A stretch of DNA of 64,000 nt from Verrucomicrobiaceae bacterium UBA1938 (GCA_002336895.1 DDFC01000023.1:87584-151583); one strand, 5' to 3'. Positions 15,907-25,607 are shown, counted from the first letter of the stretch. Made by a program: numbers and translations. The notes: a model not told the origin generated them from the sequence alone.

Positions 15907-18900
15907 ATGAAAAACCTCCGCCACCTCACGCTGGCACTTCTCCTCCCCCTCCCCTGCCTCGCCGCTGACGAATCAGCCGCCAAGGCCCCCAAGACCGCGC
16001 CCATCAAATCCCCCCTCGAGCTCCATCGCTGGTCCGGCACCCTCAATGTCCCCGACCCCGTCGCTGTCACTGTCGATCCCCAGGGCCGCATCTACGTCTC
16101 CGCCACCACCCGCCGCAAAGCCGCCGACCTCGACATCCGCGAGCACACCCAGTGGATCCCCGACGACGTCGCCCTCACCAGCGTCGAAGAAAAAGAAGCC
16201 TTCCTCAAACGCGAGCTCGCCCCCGGCAAACTCCGCCTCCCTCGCGGCGGCCTCGCCGACCACAACAAAGACGGCTCCATCGACTGGAAAGACCTCACCG
16301 TCCACACCGAGCGCATCTACCAGCTCCGCGATACCGACCACGACGGCACTGCCGACAAAATCACCACCTTCGCCGAAGGCTTCAACAGCGTCGTCACCGG
16401 CATCGCCGCCGGCATCCTCTACCACGACGGCTGGGTTTACGTCACCGTCGCCCCCGACCTCGTCCGCCTTCGAGATACCAACGACGACGGCGTCGCCGAC
16501 GAGCGCGAGATCGTCGCCCACGGCTTCGGCATGCACATCGCCTACGCCGGCCACGACATGCACGGCCCCCGCATCGGCCCCGATGGCCGCATCTACTGGT
16601 CCATCGGAGACAAAGGCGTGAACGTCACCAGCAAAGAGGGCAAACACTTCTACTACCCCCACGAAGGCTGCGTCATGCGCTGCGAGCCCGACGGCTCCCA
16701 CTTCGAAGTCTTCGCCCACGGCCTCCGCAACATCCAGGAAATCGCCTTCGACGACTACGGCAACATGTTCGGCGTGGACAACGACGCCGACCTCCCCGGC
16801 GAGCGCGAGCGCTTCGTTTACATCACCGAGCTGAGCGACTCCGGCTGGCGCTGCAGCCATCAGTACCAGAAAGCCGCCAGCCGCTGGATCCGCGACGGCA
16901 TCTGGCAGCCCGCCCATCCCGGCCAGCCACTCTTCATCACCCCGCCTCTCGCCAACTACTCCAACGGCCCCGCTGGCTTCATCCACGAGCCCGGCACCGC
17001 ACTCGGTGCCTCCCTGCGCGGCCACTTCATCCTCGACCAGTTCCCCTCCGGTCAGATGACCGCCTTCCAGATCGTCCCCTCCGGCAGCACCTTCAAGATG
17101 CAGAACGAGCGCCTCATCCACGCCGGCATCATGGGCATCGGCCTCGCCGTCGCCCCCTCCGGAGAGCTCATCATCGCCGACTGGGACGGCGGCTACCCCC
17201 TCGATGAAAAAGGCGCCATCTGGTTCGCCGACGACCCCACCGGCAAAAACAGCACCGAGCGCCAGGAAACAAACAAACTCCTCACCTCTGAAAACCTCGA
17301 CGCCGCCCACCTCTCCCACCCCGACCAGCGCGTCCGACTCCAGGCCCAGTTTGGCCTCGTCAAAAAAGGTGATTACAGCGTGCTGCAAAAAACAGCACTC
17401 GACAAAAAAGCCCCCCGCCTCGCCCGCATCCACGCCATCTGGGGTCTCGGCCAGGGCATGCGCTACGGAAAAGTCGAAGCCGCAACTTTGTTGCCCTTGA
17501 TTGCGGAATCCGACACAGAAATCGTCATTTCCGCCGTCAAAATGCTCAGTGATGTGAAGACCACCGGAGCCCCACTCGTCCCCCTCCTCACTCACTCCTC
17601 CCAGCGCGTCCGCTTCCACGCCGCCATCGCCCTCGGCAAGCTGGCAGAACCCACCGCCGTCAAAGCACTTCTCGGCATGGCAGCGCAGGAAAGCGCAGAT
17701 CCCTACATGCGCCACGCCATCGTCACCGGCCTCGCCGGTTGCGCCGATGCAGCCACCCTCGCCAAACACACCAACGACAAGCAGTCCCTCTGCTGTCTCC
17801 TTGCGCTTGCACGCAACCACTCGCCACTCGTTGCAGCATTCCTCACCCACAAAACCTATGCCGCCGAAGCCGAGCGCGCCATCCACGACGACACCGGCAT
17901 CCCCTCCGTCCTTTCCAAGCTCACCACCCGCCCCACCCCTCGCGGCCTCAATGCCTGCCTCCGCCTCGGCATCGCCGAGCCCGTGATCAACGCTGCACTG
18001 AAAAGCACCCCGCTGCAGGGAGAGGCACTGGATGTCCTCCTCACCTTCACCAGCCCCCCGCGTCTTGACCGCATCGACGGCATGGCGCACGAAGCTGCAC
18101 CACGCGACGCCAAAGCCTTCGCAGCCCTCGTTCAGCCGCACCTCGATGCACTTCTCGGCATCCAGGACGGCGGCCTCAAAGCCAAAGCCGTCGAGCTCCT
18201 CACCCAGCTTCAGTTGCAAGTCGCAGCACCGGTCCTCCAGCAGATCATCTCAGACACCACCGCACGCGCCACCCTGCGCTCAGAAGCACTCAAGCTCATG
18301 GCGTCGCAGCACGCCGCCACTCCCGAGTTTGCCACCACCCTCGACCTAGCCCTCAAGGACACCTCCCCCGCCGAGCTCCGCCGCGAGGCCCTCCGCCAGC
18401 TCTTCACCCACCAGCCCGACCGCGCCATTACCGAAGCCGCCGCCGTCCTGGAAAAAGGCGACACCACCACGCAGCAGCTCGCATTAAGCCTCCTTTCCAC
18501 CTCCAAAGACGACACCCTCATCACCCGCTGGCTCGACCGCCTCGCCGAAGGCAAAGCCCCCGCCGCCATCCAGCTCGACATCCTCGAAGCCGCCGCCACC
18601 CGCGAATCCCTCAAGCCCAGGCTCGCCTCCCTGCAGCTCGGTGCATCTGAGCTCCTCGAAGGGGGCGATGCCACCCGTGGCAAAGACATCGTCACCAACA
18701 ACCTCGGCGCCAACTGCCTCGCCTGCCACACCGTCGAAGCCAAGGAAGGCAGCCAGGTCGGCCCCAATTTGAAGACCATCGGCAGCCAGAAGGACCGCCC
18801 CTACATCCTCGAATCCCTCCTCAACCCCGTCGCCAAAATCGCCCCCGGCTACGGCTTCGTCAGCCTCACCACCAAGGACGGCAAAACCATCGCCGCCATT

Positions 18901-19116
18901 TTGGAGAAGGAAGACGCAAAACAGGTCATCCTGCGCCTCCCCGACGGCAAGAAACAAACCTTCGCCCGCGACCAGATCGCCTCCCTCCCCCCTCCCATCT
19001 CCGTCATGCCCCCCATGCTCGGCATCCTCACCAAACCGCAAATCCGCGACGTCGTGGCGTATCTGGCTGGATTGAAAGGCAAATCAGGGAAGAAAAGCGC
19101 ACCATCCCCCCACTGA
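15907..19116 (+). CDS. PVC-type heme-binding propeller/HEAT protein
   Basis: The 1069-residue exported protein has a signal peptide (MKNLRHLTLALLLPLPCLA) and an N-terminal six-bladed, glucose-dehydrogenase-like propeller domain, with DPVAVTVDPQGRIYVSATTR, ERIYQLRDTDHDGTADKITT, GPRIGPDGRIYWSIGDKG and GLRNIQEIAFDDYGNMFGVD. Several Ca-loop-like DxDxDG motifs sit inside it. The central part (about residues 460-900) is HEAT-like repeats. The C-terminus has a cytochrome c site, NCLACHT near residue 936, followed by GPNLKTIG. This arrangement is typical of Planctomycetes-Verrucomicrobia 'membrane-bound dehydrogenase' proteins, thought to oxidise sugars or related compounds in the periplasm. The substrate is unknown. 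Confidence 0.9.
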   Translation: MKNLRHLTLALLLPLPCLAADESAAKAPKTAPIKSPLELHRWSGTLNVPDPVAVTVDPQGRIYVSATTRRKAADLDIREHTQWIPDDVALTSVEEKEAFLKRELAPGKLRLPRGGLADHNKDGSIDWKDLTVHTERIYQLRDTDHDGTADKITTFAEGFNSVVTGIAAGILYHDGWVYVTVAPDLVRLRDTNDDGVADEREIVAHGFGMHIAYAGHDMHGPRIGPDGRIYWSIGDKGVNVTSKEGKHFYYPHEGCVMRCEPDGSHFEVFAHGLRNIQEIAFDDYGNMFGVDNDADLPGERERFVYITELSDSGWRCSHQYQKAASRWIRDGIWQPAHPGQPLFITPPLANYSNGPAGFIHEPGTALGASLRGHFILDQFPSGQMTAFQIVPSGSTFKMQNERLIHAGIMGIGLAVAPSGELIIADWDGGYPLDEKGAIWFADDPTGKNSTERQETNKLLTSENLDAAHLSHPDQRVRLQAQFGLVKKGDYSVLQKTALDKKAPRLARIHAIWGLGQGMRYGKVEAATLLPLIAESDTEIVISAVKMLSDVKTTGAPLVPLLTHSSQRVRFHAAIALGKLAEPTAVKALLGMAAQESADPYMRHAIVTGLAGCADAATLAKHTNDKQSLCCLLALARNHSPLVAAFLTHKTYAAEAERAIHDDTGIPSVLSKLTTRPTPRGLNACLRLGIAEPVINAALKSTPLQGEALDVLLTFTSPPRLDRIDGMAHEAAPRDAKAFAALVQPHLDALLGIQDGGLKAKAVELLTQLQLQVAAPVLQQIISDTTARATLRSEALKLMASQHAATPEFATTLDLALKDTSPAELRREALRQLFTHQPDRAITEAAAVLEKGDTTTQQLALSLLSTSKDDTLITRWLDRLAEGKAPAAIQLDILEAAATRESLKPRLASLQLGASELLEGGDATRGKDIVTNNLGANCLACHTVEAKEGSQVGPNLKTIGSQKDRPYILESLLNPVAKIAPGYGFVSLTTKDGKTIAAILEKEDAKQVILRLPDGKKQTFARDQIASLPPPISVMPPMLGILTKPQIRDVVAYLAGLKGKSGKKSAPSPH

Positions 19117-19124
19117 AGCCAGGA

Positions 19125-19532
19125 TCAGACAGTCCAGTCTTCAACGGCAAGACCTGCGACACGTTTGAACTCATCGGTGTTGTTCGTCACAACCGTCCAT
19201 CCGTGCTGTAGTGCAATCGCAGCTATCTGAATATCGTGTGGCCCGATGACCTGCCGCTGCGCCTCCAGCTCCTTTCTGATCCGACCAGCCACGGAAGCCG
19301 CCTCGTCATCAAACGGTGCCGAGGCATGCCGTGCAAAAAGATTCTCCAGCTTGCTCAGTCTTGCAGCTTTGTCGTCATACCCTTCGGCACCATAATACAG
19401 CTCTTCTTTCACCACAGAGCACAACCAGACCTCATCAGGAGAGACGCTGCGGAGCTTCTCCTGCAACGGAAGGCACCGTCCCTTGAGCAGATAGATCCAG
19501 TGGTTGGTATCCAGAAGCCAGGGCATTACCAT
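19125..19532 (-). CDS. vapC: PIN-domain toxin, VapC type (second)
   Basis: The 135-residue protein has the PIN set: LLDTNHWIYLLKG (Asp), SVVKEELYYGAEG (Glu), IGPHDIQIAAIALQHG (Asp) and TNNTDEFKRVAGL (Asp). This subtype resembles the VapC family that cleaves initiator tRNA, although that is a family generalisation. The start at 19532 overlaps the antitoxin stop by seven bases. It is convergent with the heme protein gene, nine bases apart. Confidence 0.9.
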   Translation of the reverse strand: MVMPWLLDTNHWIYLLKGRCLPLQEKLRSVSPDEVWLCSVVKEELYYGAEGYDDKAARLSKLENLFARHASAPFDDEAASVAGRIRKELEAQRQVIGPHDIQIAAIALQHGWTVVTNNTDEFKRVAGLAVEDWTV

Positions 19533-19774
19533 GCCTCCCGCTTTTCAAAAGGCAGCTCTTCAGGCTCATTCCATTCCGCACCTTCAAATGCGCCATAAAA
19601 CTGGCTCCAGTAAGATTCAAAGTGATCCTGCCCGGGCAGGTTGGCAGTGCCGTTTGCAGGCATCATTTGCCGCAGTTGAGTGAGTAGAACCCGCGCCACG
19701 CCTTCGGGCGCTCGCGCCAGTTCCTCAATCAGCATGGTTCTCGCGGACATGCCCTTATTATTCTCTGAGAGCAT
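19526..19774 (-). CDS. VapB-like antitoxin (second)
   Basis: The 82-residue protein is MLSENNKGMSARTMLIEELA, then RAPEGVARVLLTQLRQMM. TMLIEELARAPEGVARVLLTQL matches the helical N-terminal segment of small antitoxins found upstream of PIN toxins. The C-terminus, FEGAEWNEPEELPFEKREAW, is acidic and likely wraps the toxin. A start at Met9 (19750) is equally possible. It overlaps the toxin gene by seven bases. Confidence 0.78.
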   Translation of the reverse strand: MLSENNKGMSARTMLIEELARAPEGVARVLLTQLRQMMPANGTANLPGQDHFESYWSQFYGAFEGAEWNEPEELPFEKREAW

Positions 19775-19804
19775 GCCAAGGTCAAGGTGACACCCAGGCC
19801 CCTC

Positions 19805-20524
19805 TCACATCGCCCCCGGCGGTGTTTCCTGCTCCGCCACCGGGACGATGGCCATGCTGGGTGCACTAGAGCCTTTGCCCAGCCTTCCGCTGTAAAGGTC
19901 GATGGCCCGTTTGGCGATGATGTCGATCACCGCAGGCTGGAGCGTGCGTGCCGCCACGTTGGAGACGGCCATGCTGGCCCACATCATGGGAGAATTGAAA
20001 CGCAGCACCTGCCAGTAAGGCAGCAGGCGCTTATACCACTTGTTTGCCGTCTGCATTTTCTCGTGCGTGGCGATCTTGTGCGTCATTTCCCACGTTTTCA
20101 GCGCCGTGCTGGCACTCACATCCACCAGACGGCCGATGGAGCGTGTTTGGAGAAAATCAGCCACGTCCATGGCAGCCAGATGCACGGCGCGGGAAAACTG
20201 GCTCAGGCCGGGGGCCAGCAGTGCCTCCTGCTTGCCGGGGTGGTAGATCTCTGCGATCTCGCGCACCAGCTTCGGCACCTCATCCACCAGCGGGGGCAGC
20301 CACTCGGGATTAAGGTTCTTCTGCCAGCGCAGGCGGTTTTTGCAGGCCTCCACGGCAGCGTGTGCCTTTTCGTCCGCCAGACCGCACTCGGGATAGACGT
20401 AGCTTTCCAGCGCGTGCCGGGCGGCGCGCAGGTCGGCGGCAAAGCGCAGCAGCTTCCAGATCACGATGGAGGCCGCGCCGACGAGGGCTCCGGCTAGAAA
20501 GGTCATGATGTGGCCCCAGGGCAT
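19805..20524 (-). CDS. Membrane-anchored protein of unknown function
   Basis: The 239-residue protein starts MPWGHIMTFLAGALVGAASI, one membrane helix, and then is helical and cytoplasmic: RLRWQKNLNPEWLPPLVDEV, KLVREIAEIYHPGKQEALLA, then LLPYWQVLRFNSPMMWASMA and a second hydrophobic region. The 'PxLV..A..YHP....LL' phrasing resembles the region in front of membrane-anchored YcjX/Era-like GTPases, but no GTPase domain is present here. The longer frame from 20770 overlaps the divergent SDR gene and is rejected. Function is unknown. Confidence 0.65.
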   Translation of the reverse strand: MPWGHIMTFLAGALVGAASIVIWKLLRFAADLRAARHALESYVYPECGLADEKAHAAVEACKNRLRWQKNLNPEWLPPLVDEVPKLVREIAEIYHPGKQEALLAPGLSQFSRAVHLAAMDVADFLQTRSIGRLVDVSASTALKTWEMTHKIATHEKMQTANKWYKRLLPYWQVLRFNSPMMWASMAVSNVAARTLQPAVIDIIAKRAIDLYSGRLGKGSSAPSMAIVPVAEQETPPGAM

Positions 20525-20632
20525 GCGCCTACCGGAGAGCACTGCAGGCGGGGTGTCAAGATGACGAAAGTGGCGAGACAGCCCGCTTGCGGCGGCGGGA
20601 TGACACGCCATAGATGGGCACCTACCAGACCC

Positions 20633-21409
20633 ATGTCCTCCATTTTCGAACTCTTCTCTCTTCAAGGCAAAACCGCCGTCGTCATCGGCGGCACCGGTGA
20701 ACTCTGCGGCGCCATCGCCGAAGGCTACGCCTCCGCAGGCGCGGAAGTCGTGCTCGTCGGCCGTGATCAATCCAAGGCGGACAAGCGTCTGGAAACGATC
20801 CAGGCTGCAGGTGGTCGCGCCTACTTCCTCTCCGCCGACGCCAGCCGCAAAGCCGATCTGCAGATCCTGCTGGACCAGGTGCTGGAGCGCTCAGGCGGCT
20901 GCCAGATCCTCATCAACGGTGCGGGGGTCAACTCTGCCACGCCCTTCCTCGACATTCCCGAAGAGGAGTATGACCGGATCATGAACATCAACACCAAAGG
21001 CGTCTTCCTCGCCTGCCAGGTGTTCGGGAAGTACTTTGTGGAGAACAAGATCCCCGCCTCAATCATCAATCTCGGCTCCATGTCAGGCCTGCTGCCGCTG
21101 AGCCGTGTGTTCACCTACTCAATGTCCAAGGGCGCGGTGCACAACCTCAGCAAGAACCTCGCCCGCGAGTGGGCTCCGCTGGGCATCCGCGTGAACACCC
21201 TCGTCCCCGGCTTCTTCCCCGCCGAGCAGAACAAGAAGGTGCTCACGCCCGACCGCGTGGCCAAGATCATGGGCCACACGCCGATGAACCGCTTTGGCGA
21301 AGCCAAGGAACTCGTTGCCGCTGCCCTGCTGCTGGCAGGCGCAGGCAGCTCCTTCATCACCGGCCATGAAATGGTGGTGGATGGCGGATATTCGTCGCAG
21401 ACGATCTGA
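20633..21409 (+). CDS. SDR oxidoreductase, mannonate/gluconate type
   Basis: The 258-residue classical short-chain dehydrogenase has a Rossmann loop in AVVIGGTGELCGAIAEGYAS, the NAG motif in LINGAGVNSATPF, the catalytic Ser/Tyr/Lys region NLGSMSGLLPL ... TYSMSKGAV, and the C-terminal GHEMVVDGGYS. The start MSSIFELFSLQGKTAVVIGG matches D-mannonate/fructuronate-type and gluconate 5-dehydrogenase-type SDRs. The next gene is a FadR-type GntR regulator, as in uronate loci. The substrate is inferred, not shown. Confidence 0.85.
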   Translation: MSSIFELFSLQGKTAVVIGGTGELCGAIAEGYASAGAEVVLVGRDQSKADKRLETIQAAGGRAYFLSADASRKADLQILLDQVLERSGGCQILINGAGVNSATPFLDIPEEEYDRIMNINTKGVFLACQVFGKYFVENKIPASIINLGSMSGLLPLSRVFTYSMSKGAVHNLSKNLAREWAPLGIRVNTLVPGFFPAEQNKKVLTPDRVAKIMGHTPMNRFGEAKELVAAALLLAGAGSSFITGHEMVVDGGYSSQTI

Positions 21410-21516
21410 TATCACTGCATCTCAGCAAATCACGCCGAAGCCCGAACAATGCGTTCGGGCTTCGCTATTTTCCACCCGGTGCGATAAAAAATCAGAATCA
21501 TGCTCGTTTGGGTCAG

Positions 21517-21534
21517 TGGTAAGACCTCTAACCA
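21517..21534. promoter_or_regulatory. Probable FadR/GntR-type operator
   Basis: tggtaagacctctaacca is an 18-base near-perfect palindrome (TGGTwAGA-CC-TCTwACCA). It sits two bases before the start of the GntR-type regulator gene. FadR-subfamily proteins bind TGGT...ACCA palindromes. Binding here would give autorepression. The regulator gene start is fixed at 21536, consistent with the operator lying in the leader. Confidence 0.65.
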
Positions 21535-21535
21535 C

Positions 21536-22240
21536 ATGGCTTTTTCATCCATCAAACCTCAGCGCAGCCTCGTGGAGGAGGTGTGTGCACGTATTGCCAC
21601 GGAAGTCCGCGACGGAGGAGGGGCTGGCGATGGCTGGCTGCCGCCGGAGCGGGATCTGGCGCTGAAGCTGGGCGTGAGCCGGCCCGTGGTAAGGGAGGCG
21701 ACGAAGCGGCTGGAACTGCAGGGGCTGCTGGAGGTGAAGCATGGGGTGGGAACGAAGGTGGTGGACAAGCTGCACAAGCCGCTGAACGGATCGCTGGCGC
21801 TGCTGATTCCAGATGAGGCGGAGCGGCTGCGGCAGCTGGTGCAGGTGCGACTCATGCTGGAGCCGGAGAATGCGCGGCTGGCGGCACAAAACGCCACGGC
21901 GGCGCAAATTCGCAAACTGCGCGCTGCTTTGAAGGATCTGGAGGCAACGACGGACTTTGAAACGGCGGTGGAATCTGACATGGCATTCCATCGCGAACTG
22001 GCTGCAGCATCGGGCAACCAGATCGCCACACTGCTGCTGCATTCTCTTTCTGAGCTTTTGCAGGCCAGCCTGAAGCATGGCTACAGCCGCACCTCCACAG
22101 ACAACGCGGTGCGTCAGCATGCAGCGGTGCTCAGCGCCATCGAAAAACGAGATCCCGCCGCCGCGGCGAAGGCGATGCGTGAACATCTGATCACCGCCGA
22201 GAACGATCTGGCCCTGCCGAAATCCAAGAAAGCCGCCTGA
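21536..22240 (+). CDS. GntR-family regulator, FadR subfamily
   Basis: The 234-residue transcription factor has a winged-helix N-terminus (RSLVEEVCARIATEV, WLPPERDLALKLGVSRPVVR, EATKRLELQGLLEVKHGVGT) and an all-helical FCD ligand domain (about residues 90-225) with LMLEPENARLAAQNAT, SDMAFHRELAAASGN and DAVLSAIEKRDPAAAAKAMR-like repeats near the end. FCD domains bind sugar acids or organic acids through a metal. The neighbours (SDR upstream, cytochrome protein two bases downstream) suggest it controls this locus. Confidence 0.88.
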   Translation: MAFSSIKPQRSLVEEVCARIATEVRDGGGAGDGWLPPERDLALKLGVSRPVVREATKRLELQGLLEVKHGVGTKVVDKLHKPLNGSLALLIPDEAERLRQLVQVRLMLEPENARLAAQNATAAQIRKLRAALKDLEATTDFETAVESDMAFHRELAAASGNQIATLLLHSLSELLQASLKHGYSRTSTDNAVRQHAAVLSAIEKRDPAAAAKAMREHLITAENDLALPKSKKAA

Positions 22241-22242
22241 GC

Positions 22243-25200
22243 ATGAAGCCCCTTCTCTATCTCTTTTTATTGATCGCAGGCAGCAGCGCGCAGGCGGTGG
22301 AATCTGAAAGCGCGAAGCTGTTTCATGAGCAAGTCGCACCCGTTTTGGTGAAGAACTGCGTGGAATGCCACAATGACGTGACCACCAAAGGCGGCCTGAA
22401 CATGAGCACGCTGGCGGATGTGCTGAAAGGTGGTGACGACGGACCCGCGCTTGTTCCGGAGAAGGCGGCTGAATCGTCCCTCTACACGATGATCGTGCCG
22501 GAGACGGCAGGCGAGAAGCCGGAAATGCCGAAGAAGAAACCCGCGCTGTCAGCGGCAGAAACAGACCTGATCAAACGCTGGATCGACATGGGCGCGACAT
22601 GGCCCACGGAGATCGTGCTCAAGGAGAAGCCGAAGGGAGATGTGACGCACTGGTCGCTGCTGCCGCTGAAGCCTGCGGCAAATGGTTCGATTGATGGCTT
22701 TATCAACGCCAAGCTGAAGGAAAAGAACCTCACCATGAATCCGGCGGCAGATGCGCGCACATTCATCCGTCGCGCGAGCTTTGACCTCATCGGCCTGCCG
22801 CCCACGCCGGAAGAAGCGGCGGCTTTTGAAAAGGAGTTCGCACAGGATCAAGCAGGTGCCACCAAACGGCTGATTGACCGCCTGCTGGCCTCTCCGCGCT
22901 ATGGCGAGCGCTGGGCGCGGCACTGGCTGGATGTGGTGCGCTTTGCGGAAAGCCATGGCTTTGAAATGAACCGTGCACGGCCCAATGCGTGGCCCTACCG
23001 CGATTACGTCATTCAGGCCTTCAATGCCGACAAGCCGTATGATCAGTTTGTGCGCGAACAAATCGCGGGAGACCAACTTGGGGCGGATGCAGCCACAGGA
23101 TTCCTGGTTGCTGGCGCATGGGATCAGGTGAAGGGCGCGGACCCGGTGCTGCGGGCGAACCAGCGGGCGGATGAAATGCATGATCTCGTGAGCACCACGG
23201 GCAGCACCTTCCTCGGTCTCACGATTGGCTGCGCACGCTGCCATGATCACAAGTTTGATCCCATCTCGCAGACGGACTACTACCGCGTGCGTGCCATCTT
23301 TGAAGGCGTGCAGCATGCAGAGCGGGAACTGAAGCCTGCGGACGCAGACGAACGCATCAAACAAGCGGAGGGACTACGCACGGAGATCGCCGCGCTGGAT
23401 GCGGCTTTGGCGCGATTCCAACCACGTGCGCAGCTGACACGTAGCGTGCTTGTGGATGACGATCTGCCCCCTCCCACGAAGCCGGATGCCATCGGATGCG
23501 TGCAGATCGAGCAGCCGACCAATGGCAAACCCATCGACTACTCGCCGGGCACGGAGCCCGGGCAGGCCTCTGACCCGGGAGACTCCACCCGACTGCCGAA
23601 TCTCGGTGAAAGCTACCGCTACTGGAAGGCGGAGAAGGATGCGGCGGCACAGGATTTCTTTTCGTGGAATCCGCGTGCCTCTGGAAAGCAGCGTGTGTGG
23701 CTCTCCTGGGCGGCGTGGACCACGCATGCCAAAGATGCACGCTACATCCTGGATCTGGACGGAGATGCCAGCACGCAGAACGACCAGACAGAAATTGCCA
23801 GCGTGGACCAAAGCAAGTTTGCCGATGGCAGCGGAGCGATCCCGGGGCAGAAGCGCTGGAGCGGCTTCAAGTATGCCGGAACTTACGCACTGACAAAAGA
23901 GTCCATCCTGATCCTGCGCAGCGGCAAGCTCGGTGGTCCTACCGTGGCGGATGCGGTGCTGTTTGAGGAAGCGGATGGAAATCAACCCGCCTCACAGCCC
24001 CATCTGCGTGCACCGGTGACGCATCTGGCCAATCATGAAAGTTTTGATGCAGTGAAGGCGAAGTTTGTGCGTTTCACGATTCGTGCGACGGCAGGTGCAC
24101 AGCCCTGCATCGATGAACTGGAAGTCTTCTCCGCCAGCCCGAAGCCGCGCAATGTGGCGCTGGCACGCAACGGAGCGAAGGTGACTGCCTCGGATGTGTT
24201 TAGCGATGGCGCGAATCCCATCCACCAGATCGCGCATGCGAATGACGGGCAGTATGGCAATGCGAAGAGCTGGATCTCCAAGAACTCGGGCAAGGGCTGG
24301 CTTCAAATTGAGTTTCCACGTGAGGAAAGGATCAACAGCGTGGTGTGGAGCCGGGATCGCGGGGACAGCAAGAAGGGCAAGGTTTATCAGGACCGGCTGC
24401 CCACGGATTATGTGATCGAGACTTCCTTGGATGGCCAAGCATGGCAGAAAGTGGCATCTTCGGCAGACAGGCTGGGCGCGGAGTATCGGGACCGCATTCG
24501 CGACATTCCCACGCTGAGCGGTGTCTCGGCAGAAGATGCGGCCACGGTGAAGAAGCACAGTGAGCAGCGGGCCGTTTTGCAGCGCAGGCTGAAAGAGCTG
24601 ACGAATTTCCCCATGGCGTATCTCGGCAAATTTGAGCAGCCTGGGCCTACCTATCGACTGCAACGCGGCGATCCGATGACTCCACAGGAGGAGGTGGCAG
24701 CGGGAGCACTAACGCAGATCGGAGCCAAGCTAGATCTGGCCAAGGACACACCGGAAGCCGAGCGTCGAGTGGCTTTGGCCAAATGGCTGAGCGATCCGCA
24801 GAATCCGCTGACCGCACGCGTGATGGTGAACCGAATCTGGCATTATCATTTCGGAGTGGGAATCGTCGATACTCCGAGTGATCTGGGCTACAACGGTGGA
24901 AAGCCATCGCATCCCGAGTTGCTCGACTGGCTGGCGGCGCATTTTATGCAACATGGCTGGAGCCTGAAGGAGATGCACCGCATCATCATGAACTCGGCGG
25001 CGTACCGGCAGTCGAGTGCCGCGAACGACGTGGGACTGAAGGCGGACTCCTCAGCGAGGCTGCTGTGGCGCTTTCCAACACGGCGCATCGAGGCGGAGCC
25101 GCTGCGCGACACGATTCTCATGGTAAGCGGTGTGCTGGATCTCACCATGGGCGGGCCGGGCTTTGATCTCTTTGTGCCGAATGACAACTACGTGAAGGTG

Positions 25201-25596
25201 TACCAGTCGAAGCAGGAGTTTGGCCCCGACACCTTCCGGCGCATGGTGTACCAGAGCAAGCCGCGTGTGCAGCTGGACGACACCTTTGGCGCATTTGATG
25301 TGCCGGATGCGGGGCAGATAGCACCACGACGCACATCGAGCACGACGCCGCTGCAGGCGCTGAATTTCCAGAACAGCTCCTTTGCCATGCAGCAGAGCGA
25401 ACTGCTGGCAGCACGACTGGAAAAGGAGGCGGGCAAAGAAGCGGATGCGCAGGTGAAGCGCGCCTTTGCGCTGGCCTACCAGCGCGATCCGCAGGCGGAG
25501 GAACTGACGGCCGCGATGGAGCTGATCTCCGAGCACGGGCTGGCGATGTTCTGCCGTGCGCTGCTGAACACGAGCGAATTCATGACCCTGTATTGA
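22243..25596 (+). CDS. DUF1549/DUF1553 cytochrome with discoidin-like insert
   Basis: The 1117-residue exported protein has a signal peptide (MKPLLYLFLLIAGSSAQAVE), a Planctomycete-type cytochrome c domain with NCVECHN (heme Cys39/Cys42/His43), then DUF1549 (IDGFINAKLKEKNL ... GLPPTPEEAAAFEKE, YGERWARHWLDVVRFAESHG) with a second CARCH in GCARCHDHKFDPIS near residue 330. A long insert contains an F5/8 type C (discoidin)-like region around residues 590-760 (RNVALARNGAKVTASDVFSD, WLQIEFPREERINSVVWSRD). DUF1553 follows (NPLTARVMVNRIWHYHFGVG ... RTSSTTPLQALNFQNSSFAM). In this phylum it pairs with DUF1501 and is linked to polysaccharide loci. Confidence 0.93.
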   Translation: MKPLLYLFLLIAGSSAQAVESESAKLFHEQVAPVLVKNCVECHNDVTTKGGLNMSTLADVLKGGDDGPALVPEKAAESSLYTMIVPETAGEKPEMPKKKPALSAAETDLIKRWIDMGATWPTEIVLKEKPKGDVTHWSLLPLKPAANGSIDGFINAKLKEKNLTMNPAADARTFIRRASFDLIGLPPTPEEAAAFEKEFAQDQAGATKRLIDRLLASPRYGERWARHWLDVVRFAESHGFEMNRARPNAWPYRDYVIQAFNADKPYDQFVREQIAGDQLGADAATGFLVAGAWDQVKGADPVLRANQRADEMHDLVSTTGSTFLGLTIGCARCHDHKFDPISQTDYYRVRAIFEGVQHAERELKPADADERIKQAEGLRTEIAALDAALARFQPRAQLTRSVLVDDDLPPPTKPDAIGCVQIEQPTNGKPIDYSPGTEPGQASDPGDSTRLPNLGESYRYWKAEKDAAAQDFFSWNPRASGKQRVWLSWAAWTTHAKDARYILDLDGDASTQNDQTEIASVDQSKFADGSGAIPGQKRWSGFKYAGTYALTKESILILRSGKLGGPTVADAVLFEEADGNQPASQPHLRAPVTHLANHESFDAVKAKFVRFTIRATAGAQPCIDELEVFSASPKPRNVALARNGAKVTASDVFSDGANPIHQIAHANDGQYGNAKSWISKNSGKGWLQIEFPREERINSVVWSRDRGDSKKGKVYQDRLPTDYVIETSLDGQAWQKVASSADRLGAEYRDRIRDIPTLSGVSAEDAATVKKHSEQRAVLQRRLKELTNFPMAYLGKFEQPGPTYRLQRGDPMTPQEEVAAGALTQIGAKLDLAKDTPEAERRVALAKWLSDPQNPLTARVMVNRIWHYHFGVGIVDTPSDLGYNGGKPSHPELLDWLAAHFMQHGWSLKEMHRIIMNSAAYRQSSAANDVGLKADSSARLLWRFPTRRIEAEPLRDTILMVSGVLDLTMGGPGFDLFVPNDNYVKVYQSKQEFGPDTFRRMVYQSKPRVQLDDTFGAFDVPDAGQIAPRRTSSTTPLQALNFQNSSFAMQQSELLAARLEKEAGKEADAQVKRAFALAYQRDPQAEELTAAMELISEHGLAMFCRALLNTSEFMTLY

Positions 25597-25607
25597 TCCC
25601 CTGATTT

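Noticed and set aside
16152..17207. Arg-rich 351-codon frame inside the heme protein gene
   Set aside because: It is an alternative frame with extreme Arg/His/Pro content.
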